From positions 1,860,001 to 1,924,000 of the forward strand of contig JADJQW010000002.1 in the NCBI GenBank assembly GCA_016712535.1: a stretch of DNA of 64,000 nt, in the 5' to 3' direction. Made by a program: the position numbers and the translations under genes. Shown piece by piece: positions 7,044 through 14,511 of this stretch; positions within the stretch are counted from its first letter, which is position 1, and each line of letters begins with the position of its first letter. The stretch is from Flavobacteriales bacterium (GTDB taxonomy: Bacteria; Bacteroidota; Bacteroidia; Flavobacteriales_F; PHOS-HE28). A model generated the notes under the pieces. That model did no database searches, had not been told where the DNA came from, and saw nothing but the letters and a program-made list of their open reading frames with translations.

Positions 7044-8492
7044 ATGCGCCCTGCCACAGTGCCGTCTCTGCTGCTTCTCATCACCGCCATCTTCCTCGGT
7101 TTTTGCGCAAGTGGTCAATCCACATGGCGCAGGACTTACGGTGCATCCGGCTCCGACAATGGCGCAAGCGTGATCTCCTGTTCGGATGGTGGATTCCTGG
7201 TTGCCGGGAGCACGGGCAGCTTCGGGAACGGTGCGGGCGATATCTATCTGCTTCGGTTGGATGACGGCGGCACGCTTCTTTGGTCGCGCTTTTTCGGGGG
7301 AGCGGATGTTGATCAGGCCGTGGCATGCGCAGAGGTCGACGGCGGATTCGCGATTGCCTGCACGGTTGGTGATGGGCAGAACGGGAACTATGATATGCGC
7401 TTGGTGCGGACCAATGATTCCGGTGAGGTTCTGTGGTCGACGGACTACGGCGATGCGGACTGGGACCTGTGCCGGGGCATGGTGGCACTGGAGGGTGGAT
7501 TCCTGCTTCATGGTGTTTCGTACAGTGAAGCCGTGCCTCAAGGAAGAGGTTTCGCCATCCGAGTCGATTGGGACGGGGACCCGGTCTGGAGCTATGCGCT
7601 GGAAGCTCCTTTCTTCACCGAGTTCAACGGTGCGGCCGTTCGGATGGATGGCACCATCGCGCTGGTTGGCCGCCGGACGATTGTTGATGGTGACGATGAT
7701 GGGATTCTCCTGCTGCTCGATACGGACGGCGCTCAACTTTGGGAAGCAACTTGGACCTCATCGGCCGACGTGTCTTTCGGAGGCGTTGCCGTTGGCAGCA
7801 ATGGCAACCTTGTTGTGTGCGGGCGTTCAAGGGCAGGATCGGCGGCGCAGAAGATCATGCTTGCTGGCTATGATGGTGCCGGTGGCTTCCTCTGGGATCG
7901 GTACATCGGGAACGAAACGGACGCTAAGGCAACGGCGATTCAGCGCGCCCATGGGTCCGGGTTCGTCATCACCGGATACACTACGGTCGGCTCCAATTCC
8001 GATATGATACTCACGCGGGTTGCGGAAGATGGCGGGTTCATTTCCGGGTCGAATTATGGAGAAGGCAACCGGTCCATGGGCCTAGGGGTCGATTCAGTGC
8101 CGGGTGAAGGATACGTTGCAGCTGGATGGATCGAGGGCTCTGGACCGGGTCCTCGCGCGGTTTTCGTTGTGAGGACTGATGAGAATGCCTTCACGGCTTC
8201 GAATACGATCACGACGTTCATGGATCCTGTGGGCATCGCTGATCCTCCGGAATCCGCCCGGAGCCTCGTTTATCCGAACCCGATTTCGAGCGGTGGCCTC
8301 TTATCCGTAAGATCAGCAGAAGAGATGCGCATATGGGAATTGGTCACGATGGTTGGATCGACCGCTAGTTCCGGAAAGTTGACGGCTGGCCAGGACCAGA
8401 TCACGGTTCCGGACCTGCGGCCTGGCCTCTATGAATTGATCATTCGGTCCGACCATCGACAGCACGAACGTGCGAGGTTGCTCGTCGAGTGA
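7044..8492 (+). CDS. secreted beta-propeller-like protein with T9SS type A sorting domain
   Basis: A 482-residue protein with a signal peptide (MRPATVPSLLLLITAIFLGF). About eight repeats of a strand pattern such as DGGFLVAGSTGSFGNGAGD followed by IYLLRLDDGGTLLW suggest a delta-60/beta-propeller-like surface protein. The last about 75 residues begin SLVYPNPISSGGLLSV and end GLYELIIRSD, which is a T9SS type A C-terminal sorting domain, so it should be exported across the outer membrane. ATG 7044 is used because it starts the signal peptide. Function beyond surface display is unknown. Confidence 0.82.
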   Translation: MRPATVPSLLLLITAIFLGFCASGQSTWRRTYGASGSDNGASVISCSDGGFLVAGSTGSFGNGAGDIYLLRLDDGGTLLWSRFFGGADVDQAVACAEVDGGFAIACTVGDGQNGNYDMRLVRTNDSGEVLWSTDYGDADWDLCRGMVALEGGFLLHGVSYSEAVPQGRGFAIRVDWDGDPVWSYALEAPFFTEFNGAAVRMDGTIALVGRRTIVDGDDDGILLLLDTDGAQLWEATWTSSADVSFGGVAVGSNGNLVVCGRSRAGSAAQKIMLAGYDGAGGFLWDRYIGNETDAKATAIQRAHGSGFVITGYTTVGSNSDMILTRVAEDGGFISGSNYGEGNRSMGLGVDSVPGEGYVAAGWIEGSGPGPRAVFVVRTDENAFTASNTITTFMDPVGIADPPESARSLVYPNPISSGGLLSVRSAEEMRIWELVTMVGSTASSGKLTAGQDQITVPDLRPGLYELIIRSDHRQHERARLLVE

Positions 8493-8502
8493 TTCGCTTT
8501 CC

Positions 8503-9198
8503 ATGCCCCCTCTCACGCTCCTCCACGCCCTCTTCGGCTTCATTGCCCTCATCGTGGCGCCATTGGCCATGGTCTCGCGCAAGGGCGGCGATTGGCACCG
8601 GCGCTGGGGCAAGTCCTATTTCTGGAGCATGGCTGCGGTGGCCGTGACCGGGATCGGTTTGGGCGTGGTCCGCGACAATTGGCTCATGGCCATGGTTGCG
8701 GTATTCGCCTTCCACATGATCGCCAGCGGCTACCGGGCCCTCTACCTCAAGAAGCTGCACGAGGGCCAGCGGCCGCGCACCATGGACCGCGCGCTCATGA
8801 TCGCGGCGGGCATCGTCAATGGCGGCATCTTCCTCTGGGGCGCCATTCACCTTGCGCTCGGCCACAAGACCAGCGGCCCTGTCATCTTCACGGTCTTCGG
8901 CACCATCGGCCTGTTCTTCGTGTGGCGCGACCTGCAGCGCTTCTATAGCACCAACAACGATAAGCGAGAATGGCTCTATGCGCACATCACCGGTTTCCTG
9001 GGCGGTTACATCGCCACGGTCTCGGCCTTCAGCGCAGTGAATCTCGGGATGATCCAGCCGCGTTGGCTGCAATGGCTCTGGCCCACCCTCATCGGTGTTC
9101 CGCTCATCGTGCTATGGGTGAGGCACTACCGGCGCAAGTTCGCGGCGGGCGGGCGTTCGCGCAGCCTCTTCGATATCCGCATACGCGTGCAGCGCTGA
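8503..9198 (+). CDS. polytopic membrane protein, DUF2306-like
   Basis: A 231-residue protein with about seven hydrophobic helices, for example LLHALFGFIALIVAPLAM near the start and WPTLIGVPLIVLWV near the end. The early HALFGFIALIVAPLAMVSRKGG and HRRWGKSYF segments resemble the DUF2306 family of predicted membrane proteins with conserved histidines. No catalytic role is established. ATG 8503 follows the previous stop by 10 bp and fits the first helix. It is followed within 20 bp by glycosyltransferase genes, but a link to them is only positional. Confidence 0.7.
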   Translation: MPPLTLLHALFGFIALIVAPLAMVSRKGGDWHRRWGKSYFWSMAAVAVTGIGLGVVRDNWLMAMVAVFAFHMIASGYRALYLKKLHEGQRPRTMDRALMIAAGIVNGGIFLWGAIHLALGHKTSGPVIFTVFGTIGLFFVWRDLQRFYSTNNDKREWLYAHITGFLGGYIATVSAFSAVNLGMIQPRWLQWLWPTLIGVPLIVLWVRHYRRKFAAGGRSRSLFDIRIRVQR

Positions 9199-9213
9199 TC
9201 GCTGGCGGATACC

Positions 9214-10362
9214 TTGGCCGCCGTGAGCCGTAGCGAGCGACCCACCATCCTGGTGCTCTACACCGAGCTGGCGCCATACGTCCTTGCCTGTCTCAATGCG
9301 CTGGTGGAGCGAGCCGATGCCGATGTCCATCTGGTGCGCTGGCCGGTGAATCAGGAGGCGCCCTTCTCCCTGGCTTTCCACCCGCGCATCACCGTTCACG
9401 AGCGTGCATCGCTCACGGGTGATGCCATGGTGGATCTCGTTGCTCGCCTTCGGCCAGCACTCACCATCACCAGCGGCTGGGTTGACAAGGACTACCTGCG
9501 CGCCGCTGCCGAAGCGAAGCATCTGGGTGGCGTTTCCATCATCGCGCTCGATACCGCCTGGCGCGGGCATTGGAAGCAATGGGCCAATGCGCTCGTTGCG
9601 CGCATCCGCTTGCATCGGTCGTTCACGCATGCTTGGGTCACGGGCAAGGCCCAGGCGGAGTACGCGCTCCGACTCGGTTTCAAGCCGGACGGGATCCGAA
9701 CCGGTTTCTATTCCGCTGACACCGCGCTCTTCGTGCCGCTGGGCGAGCGGATCTTGGCCATGCGCAACGAGCAGTGGCCGCATCGGCTGCTCTGCGTGGC
9801 GCGCTATATCCCCACCAAGGGCCACCAGTTGCTCTGCGATGCCTTCGCGGAGCTGTGCGATTCAGGGGACGCTGGGGATTGGGAACTGCACTTCGCCGTC
9901 ACCGGCGAACTGCATGAGCAGGTGAAGGCTTCGCCGTCGGGCATGCATCCGCGCATCACCCACCTCGGCTTCAAGCAGCCGGAGGAGATGCGGGGGATCG
10001 TGGCAATGGCCGGCGCCTTCGTATTGCCGAGCACCTATGAGCCCTGGGGCGTGGTGGTGCAGGAGCATGCATGCGCCGCTGTGCCGCTCGTGCTCAGCTC
10101 CGCCGTGGGCGCGTCCGAGCGTTTCCTGAAAGAAGGCGAGAACGGCTTCCGGTTCATTGCTGGGGATAAGTCATCGCTGAAGACAGCATTGCGCATGCTC
10201 ATGCTCAGCACCGATGCTGAATTGCGCGCAATGGGTCAGCGGAGCATGGAACTGGGCCGGGCGTGGAGTCCCGCGCACTGGGCCAGGACGGCGCACGAAT
10301 TGATGGGGGACGACCAACCCGCAACCCCGGTCAACCTGCAACGCTCAACCGCCTCAAGCTAA
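9214..10362 (+). CDS. glycosyltransferase, GT4/GT-B type
   Basis: A 382-residue cytoplasmic GT-B-fold transferase. The N-terminal acceptor half begins PTILVLYTELAPYVLACL. The C-terminal donor half has RLLCVARYIPTKGHQLLCDA and the nucleotide-sugar-binding segment LPSTYEPWGVVVQEH, with the EX7E-type acidic residues of Glycos_transf_1 enzymes. The start is TTG 9214; GTG 9223 is equally plausible. The final residues (ATPVNLQRSTASS) are encoded by a CAACC/TCAA tract and look like an appended tail. It opens a run of polysaccharide genes. Donor and acceptor sugars are unknown. Confidence 0.87.
   Translation: MAAVSRSERPTILVLYTELAPYVLACLNALVERADADVHLVRWPVNQEAPFSLAFHPRITVHERASLTGDAMVDLVARLRPALTITSGWVDKDYLRAAAEAKHLGGVSIIALDTAWRGHWKQWANALVARIRLHRSFTHAWVTGKAQAEYALRLGFKPDGIRTGFYSADTALFVPLGERILAMRNEQWPHRLLCVARYIPTKGHQLLCDAFAELCDSGDAGDWELHFAVTGELHEQVKASPSGMHPRITHLGFKQPEEMRGIVAMAGAFVLPSTYEPWGVVVQEHACAAVPLVLSSAVGASERFLKEGENGFRFIAGDKSSLKTALRMLMLSTDAELRAMGQRSMELGRAWSPAHWARTAHELMGDDQPATPVNLQRSTASS
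10311..10362 (+). repeat. CAACC/TCAA tract at the 3' end of a glycosyltransferase gene
   Basis: Words such as CCAACCCGCAACC, GTCAACCTGCAACG and CTCAACCGCCTCAAGC fill the last about 17 codons. Composition and word set match the tracts in pyrD and before obgE. Confidence 0.5.
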
Positions 10363-10378
10363 CGATCCCCGCTCTGCC

Positions 10379-11518
10379 TTGCGCCCCCAGGTCCTCGTCT
10401 TCATCGATTGGTACAAACCCTTCTTCAAGGCGGGCGGACCGGTGCGGAGCATGGTGAACCTCGTGGATCACCTGCACGGCCGGGTCGACTTCCACATCGT
10501 CACCGGCGACCGCGACTATACTGAGAAATCACCGCCGAAGGGGATCATCCGCGATCAGTGGATCACGGCGGATCGTGGCGAGCGCGTCTGGCATGCCTCT
10601 ACTATGCAGCGCACTTTGAAGCAGTGGAAAGCCCTGTTGGAGGAGCGCGCTTGGGACGTGGTGTACATCAATGGCCTTTATTCCAAGTGGAGCACCATCG
10701 CGCCGCTATGGATCCTGCGACGCTCCAAGCAGCGACGGATCGTGGCCGTGCGCGGCATGCTGGCGCGCGGGCCCATGCGGCAGAGCGCAGCCAAGAAGCG
10801 CGCCTTCCTGCTGGCCATGAAGACCACGGGTTGCTTCCGGGGCGTGGAGTTCCAGGCCACGAATGCGGAAGAGGTCGATGATATCAAGCGCTGGATCGGC
10901 AAGGAGGTGAAGGTGCACCTGGTGCCCAACCTTGGTCGGAAGCTCGAGCAACAGGAGCCGATGCCGATCGGGAAGAAGCCAGGCGAGCTCCGTTTGGTGA
11001 GCGTAGGCCGCATCGCACCGGAGAAGAACACGCTCTTCGCGATCGAGCGCTTGATGAAGCTCGAAGGGAATGTCCGCTTCGACCTGTACGGCACCGTGTA
11101 TGACCAAGCCTATTACCAACGATGCTTGGAAGCGGTGGCGAGGCTGCCGCAGAACGTTGCCGTGGTCATGCACGGCCACATCGATCAGGATCGCGTGGCG
11201 CACGTGATCGGCGAGGCGCACGCTGTCTTCATGCCCAGCGTGGGTGAGAACTTCGGGCACACCATGCTGGAGGCGCTGGTGGCGGGCAGGCCGTTGATCA
11301 TCAGCGATCGCACGCCGTGGAAAGGGCTGGAAACGAAGAGCGCGGGCTGGGACCTGCCGCTGGAAGAGCCGGAGAAGTTCGATTCGTTACTGGCGCAATT
11401 GGTCGGAATGGATGGATCTGCCTATGAGGTGTGGGCGTTGGGCGCTTCCGCTTTGGGCAAGCGATATTTGACCGATGCCACGGGCTTGGAACGAAGCCTG
11501 GCGATGTTCATGTCATGA
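10379..11518 (+). CDS. glycosyltransferase, GT4/GT-B type
   Basis: A 379-residue GT-B-fold transferase for surface polysaccharide assembly. The N-terminus has VLVFIDWYKPFFKAGGPVRS, a donor-loop pattern of family 4 enzymes. The C-terminal half has LRLVSVGRIAPEKNTLFAIE, then MPSVGENFGHTMLEALVAGR with the expected acidic donor-contact residue. The start is TTG 10379, 16 bp after the previous gene. The stop overlaps the ATG of the acyltransferase gene by 4 bp (ATGA), so the two are very likely translated together. Confidence 0.88.
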   Translation: MRPQVLVFIDWYKPFFKAGGPVRSMVNLVDHLHGRVDFHIVTGDRDYTEKSPPKGIIRDQWITADRGERVWHASTMQRTLKQWKALLEERAWDVVYINGLYSKWSTIAPLWILRRSKQRRIVAVRGMLARGPMRQSAAKKRAFLLAMKTTGCFRGVEFQATNAEEVDDIKRWIGKEVKVHLVPNLGRKLEQQEPMPIGKKPGELRLVSVGRIAPEKNTLFAIERLMKLEGNVRFDLYGTVYDQAYYQRCLEAVARLPQNVAVVMHGHIDQDRVAHVIGEAHAVFMPSVGENFGHTMLEALVAGRPLIISDRTPWKGLETKSAGWDLPLEEPEKFDSLLAQLVGMDGSAYEVWALGASALGKRYLTDATGLERSLAMFMS

Positions 11519-12090
11519 CCCGTCCCTCCGTCGATCTCTCCCGCTTCGACAACTCGAAGACCTTCGATCCCGGAGCGGGCGTGGTTAAGCGCACGCTCTG
11601 GTACTTCACCAACGCGCTCTTCTTCCTCAATCCGGGCTTCCCGTTCCGCTCGCCGAAGCCCTCGCTATTGCGCCTGTTCGGTGCCAGGGTGGGGAAGGGC
11701 GTTGTGATCCATCCCGGTGTGAACATCAAGTTCCCGTGGAAGCTGCGCATCGGCGATCACAGTTGGATCGGCCAGCGCGTCTGGCTCGACAATCTCGACA
11801 TGCTCACCATCGGCAGCAACGTCGTCATCAGCCAAGGCGCCATGATCATCCAGGGCAGCCACGATTACAAGAAGGTCGATTACCCCACGTACAGCAAGCC
11901 GGTGGTGCTGGAGGATGGCAGCTGGGTGGGAGCGGGGGCCATCGTCACCTTGGGCGTTACGCTCAAGAGCCACAGCGTGCTAGCCGTGGGCAGCGTGGCC
12001 ACCAAGGACCTGGAGGCTTACATGATCTATCAGGGGAATCCGGCGATGGCCGTGCGTGAGCGGGTGATTCAGGATGATACTTCGGGATAG
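11515..12090 (+). CDS. WcaF-like hexapeptide-repeat acyltransferase
   Basis: A 191-residue left-handed beta-helix O-acetyltransferase of the colanic-acid WcaF type, expected to acetylate a polysaccharide sugar. Hexapeptide repeats run through GARVGKGVVIHPGVNI, LRIGDHSWIGQRVWL, LTIGSNVVISQGAMI, the catalytic-histidine segment GSHDYKK and GSWVGAGAIVTLGV. The end is the coil VLAVGSVATKDL then IYQGNPAMAVRERV. The last about 38 codons (11956-12069) are the source of the tail copies found twice downstream. It was probably once adjacent to the GT2 gene now at 16322. Confidence 0.9.
   Translation: MTRPSVDLSRFDNSKTFDPGAGVVKRTLWYFTNALFFLNPGFPFRSPKPSLLRLFGARVGKGVVIHPGVNIKFPWKLRIGDHSWIGQRVWLDNLDMLTIGSNVVISQGAMIIQGSHDYKKVDYPTYSKPVVLEDGSWVGAGAIVTLGVTLKSHSVLAVGSVATKDLEAYMIYQGNPAMAVRERVIQDDTSG
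11956..12069 (+). repeat. tail repeat, copy A (acyltransferase 3' end)
   Basis: This 114-bp segment inside the intact acyltransferase gene recurs at 13175-13288 (same length, roughly a dozen mismatches by eye) and in shortened form at 14334-14380. Similarity stops at GTGATT, a few codons before the acyltransferase stop. Confidence 0.85.
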
Positions 12091-12114
12091 GATTCATTCG
12101 TTTGGGCTCATGAA

Positions 12115-12852
12115 ATGAACCGGGCGTTGAAATACATCACCATCGCCGTCCTCTCGATTGTGCTTCTGGCAGTCCTAGGCCTTTATCTGTGGTTCAGAAT
12201 GGGGGTGAAGGAGGGATTGGCCACCCGTGCACACTTCGAGTGGTTCATAGCTGAGAAGTTGTTTGAAGGGAATCAGGACTTCTGGCCCGTGGAGGTCGCA
12301 GGGAAACAACGGAGGCCTGTTACGTGGGACATTGATGAGGGCCAACTCACCGTTCTGGACACCATTAAGATCGGTTTGAAGAATCACTCACGCGAACGTT
12401 TCTACTGGCATAGCTGGGGTACCCCGCTTAGCAGACTGCAAACAGACTTGGTTGTTTACCGGAATGGCATAGCGGATTCGATTCCTTTCAGCGGTTTTGG
12501 GTGCTACACGGGCGTTCATCTATACCCAATGCAGAGTGGGGAAGCAGTTCAAGGCACCATAAGCAACCCGTTGATGTTCGATCCTCGAACGAGCTATGAA
12601 CTCCCGCTCATGACTGAAAGTTTCCCGAAACTGTTCGAATCGCTCTATGGTGATTCGGTGGTAATTCGATTCAGCCAGGCCAGCTACAGCTTGCCATGGA
12701 GTCGCTATCCAAGTCAGATGTTATACTCAGACTGGATACTTGTACGGACGGATCGCGTCTTAGAGAATTGGAGGATTGGCCGGCACACGCCGTTCTCAGT
12801 AAGCGAGCAGATCTTGGAAGAGCGCCACGGACACAAGAACGTTGCTCGATAA
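12115..12852 (+). CDS. cargo gene 1: membrane-anchored hypothetical protein
   Basis: A 245-residue protein with one N-terminal transmembrane helix (about residues 7-28, ITIAVLSIVLLAVLGLYLWF) and a soluble, presumably periplasmic domain rich in Trp, Tyr and Phe. No family is recognised. Base composition is visibly less G+C-rich than the flanking glycosyltransferase genes, which suggests transfer from outside. It lies exactly between the acyltransferase tail and the next copy of the GT2 head, in the first slot of the repeat-cargo array. Function is unknown. Confidence 0.7.
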   Translation: MNRALKYITIAVLSIVLLAVLGLYLWFRMGVKEGLATRAHFEWFIAEKLFEGNQDFWPVEVAGKQRRPVTWDIDEGQLTVLDTIKIGLKNHSRERFYWHSWGTPLSRLQTDLVVYRNGIADSIPFSGFGCYTGVHLYPMQSGEAVQGTISNPLMFDPRTSYELPLMTESFPKLFESLYGDSVVIRFSQASYSLPWSRYPSQMLYSDWILVRTDRVLENWRIGRHTPFSVSEQILEERHGHKNVAR

Positions 12853-12931
12853 TGTTGCTCTTATCAATCAATGTCCTTTGCGGTTTTCTGGAAGCCCGTT
12901 CCTTCGTGGGTAATATTGAAGCAGCAGTCCA

Positions 12932-13300
12932 TTGAAAGTCTCCCTCATCACCGTCTGCCGCAACGTCGCCCCGGTCATCGCCGAGACGCTCGACAGCGTC
13001 CTGTCCCAAACGCATCCGGACATCGAGCTGATCGTGATCGACGGCGCGAGCACGGATGGCACGGTGGAGATCCTGGAGCGGTACCGCAAATCTGCGCAAG
13101 GTCTCCTGAGTAACGTGGGGACTCTGCGCACCGAAACCGCAGGGTCCCGAGGCGGAGACCCTGCGGAGGTTTCCGTTACGCTCAAGAACCACAGCGTGCT
13201 AGCCGTGGGCAGTGTGGCCACCAAGGACCTTGGCGCATATACGATCTATCAGGGGAATCCGGCGGTAGCGGTGCGGGAGCGGGTGATTTCACTAGGCTGA
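12932..13300 (+). pseudogene. chimeric remnant: GT2 head fused in frame to acyltransferase tail
   Basis: A 122-codon open frame starting at TTG 12932. Codons 1-81 (12932-13174) are almost identical to the first 81 codons of the GT2 gene at 16322 (LITVCRNVAPVIAETLDSVL, IVIDGASTDGTVEILERY) and include the palindromic insert. Codons 82-119 (13175-13288) copy the end of the WcaF-like acyltransferase. Neither half can be active: the transferase lacks most of its GT-A domain and the acyltransferase lacks its beta-helix. It is best read as a recombination product that happens to stay in frame and that separates cargo genes 1 and 2. Confidence 0.85.
13095..13165 (+). repeat. nested palindromic element, copy B
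   Basis: It corresponds to 16485-16555 with mismatches in the outer left arm (CGCAAGGTCTCC) and inner left arm (ACTCTGCG); the right arms are intact. The head-tail junction lies 9 bp after its right end. Confidence 0.75.
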
Positions 13301-13302
13301 CC

Positions 13303-14076
13303 ATGCAAGCGGGAAAGTGGCTAATGGCGTTCGGTCTGGGTGCTGCGTTGACGGCAGGCTTTTTTCTCGTTGCCCCGCAGTTCCGTTCTCGAACGCCCGT
13401 GGCGCCTCCTTGGCATCCGTTCGAGCTGAGGTCTGACCTTACGTTGGATGATCTCGTCGCAGATGGATATCGCGTATCCGACATGCCCTGCGGCATGATT
13501 CACTTTGCGAAGACCTTGGGGGACACTACGATCAGATACTATGTGGATGTGGATTGTGTCAATTGGTCGAACCCGCGCGAAGCCAGGCAAGCACTCAATC
13601 CCGAAGTTGTCGAGGAGGAGCTGGTCGAAATCGTACCATCATCGGATACGGGGTCTGCGCGTGTGTCGGAGATCAATTGGGTTGAGGAATGGTCCAAGCA
13701 CTCAGCCGAGAACCCTTATTGGCCGTTTGATGGAGACATGGTACGTGGCTGCCATCAAGAGATTCTTTGGAGGCATTACTGGTTCACCATGGATGTCATT
13801 GATAGCCTTGCAGTCCGGCGCTTTGTTGCTCAACATGAGGGCTGGATGTACAATGAGCAATGGGATTGTGAGCAAGGCGGAGTGTTCATGGTCGGCCATG
13901 CAAGTCGATTGGATTTTGCATGCAGGATCCATAGGAACTTTGACGTCGATAGCAATGTCTTGCCTTGGCGGTTCGAGATCACTACGAGCATCCCGTTTCT
14001 CGATCATGCGCGTCGCGCAGCTTCTAGGGATAGGATGCGCTTGGAAGAGGAAGCCCAGCGCGATTACTTGAGGTAA
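13303..14076 (+). CDS. cargo gene 2: membrane-anchored hypothetical protein
   Basis: A 257-residue protein with an N-terminal hydrophobic helix (LMAFGLGAALTAGFFLVAP, about residues 7-25) that could be a signal anchor, followed by a soluble domain with five or six cysteines and many acidic residues. No known family is recognised. Codon and base composition are visibly less G+C-rich than in neighbouring polysaccharide genes. It begins 14 bp after tail copy B and ends 13 bp before head copy C, so it fills the second cargo slot. Cargo genes 1 and 2 share size and topology but no obvious sequence similarity. Confidence 0.7.
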   Translation: MQAGKWLMAFGLGAALTAGFFLVAPQFRSRTPVAPPWHPFELRSDLTLDDLVADGYRVSDMPCGMIHFAKTLGDTTIRYYVDVDCVNWSNPREARQALNPEVVEEELVEIVPSSDTGSARVSEINWVEEWSKHSAENPYWPFDGDMVRGCHQEILWRHYWFTMDVIDSLAVRRFVAQHEGWMYNEQWDCEQGGVFMVGHASRLDFACRIHRNFDVDSNVLPWRFEITTSIPFLDHARRAASRDRMRLEEEAQRDYLR

Positions 14077-14089
14077 AACAAATACACCG

Positions 14090-14380
14090 TTGAAGGTTTC
14101 CATCATCACCGTCTGCCGCAACTTCGCCCCGGTCATCGCCGAGACGCTCGACAGCGTCCTGTCCCAAACGCATCCCGACATCGAGCTGATCGTGATCGAC
14201 GGCGCGAGCACGGATGGCACGGTGGAGATCCTGGAGCGTTACCGCAAATCTGCGCAAGGTCTCCTGAGGAACGAGGGGGCCCTGCGCACCGAAACCGCAG
14301 GGTCCCGAGGCGGAGACCCTGCGGAGGTTTCACACGATCTATCAGGGGAATCCGGCGGTGGCGGTGAGGGAGCGGGTGAT
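14090..14380 (+). pseudogene. chimeric remnant: GT2 head joined out of frame to acyltransferase tail
   Basis: Positions 14090-14332 repeat the first 243 bp of the GT2 gene from a TTG start (LITVCRNFAPVIAETLDSVL), including the palindromic element. Positions 14334-14380 repeat only the last 47 bp of the acyltransferase tail. Relative to the copy at 12932 about 66 bp is missing at the junction and the frame is lost, so the open frame continues as an unrelated peptide to 14488. The junction again lies directly after the GAGGTTTC end of the palindrome. It is a non-functional recombination product between cargo genes 2 and 3. Confidence 0.85.
14253..14323 (+). repeat. nested palindromic element, copy C
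   Basis: It matches 16485-16555 with a few substitutions (outer left arm CGCAAGGTCTCC; inner left arm GGGGCCCTGCG). It lies within the second GT2-head duplication, directly before the junction with the acyltransferase tail. Confidence 0.75.
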
Positions 14381-14511
14381 CGTTCAGTTCGGGGATGGCA
14401 TCGAATCTCAGCGTTCACGGCCGAGAGGGACGGAGCAGCGTTCATGGGACTGGAGACATCTGAATCGCATAACGCACTGACCTGTTGATCAACAAGCCTA
14501 AGCCGAGAGCC

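Noticed and set aside
12932..14380. CRISPR-like or integron attC interpretation of the repeats in the polysaccharide array
   Set aside because: Repeats are 243 and 114 bp of recognisable gene ends with gene-sized spacers, and no integrase, attC-type core sites or short regular repeats are present.
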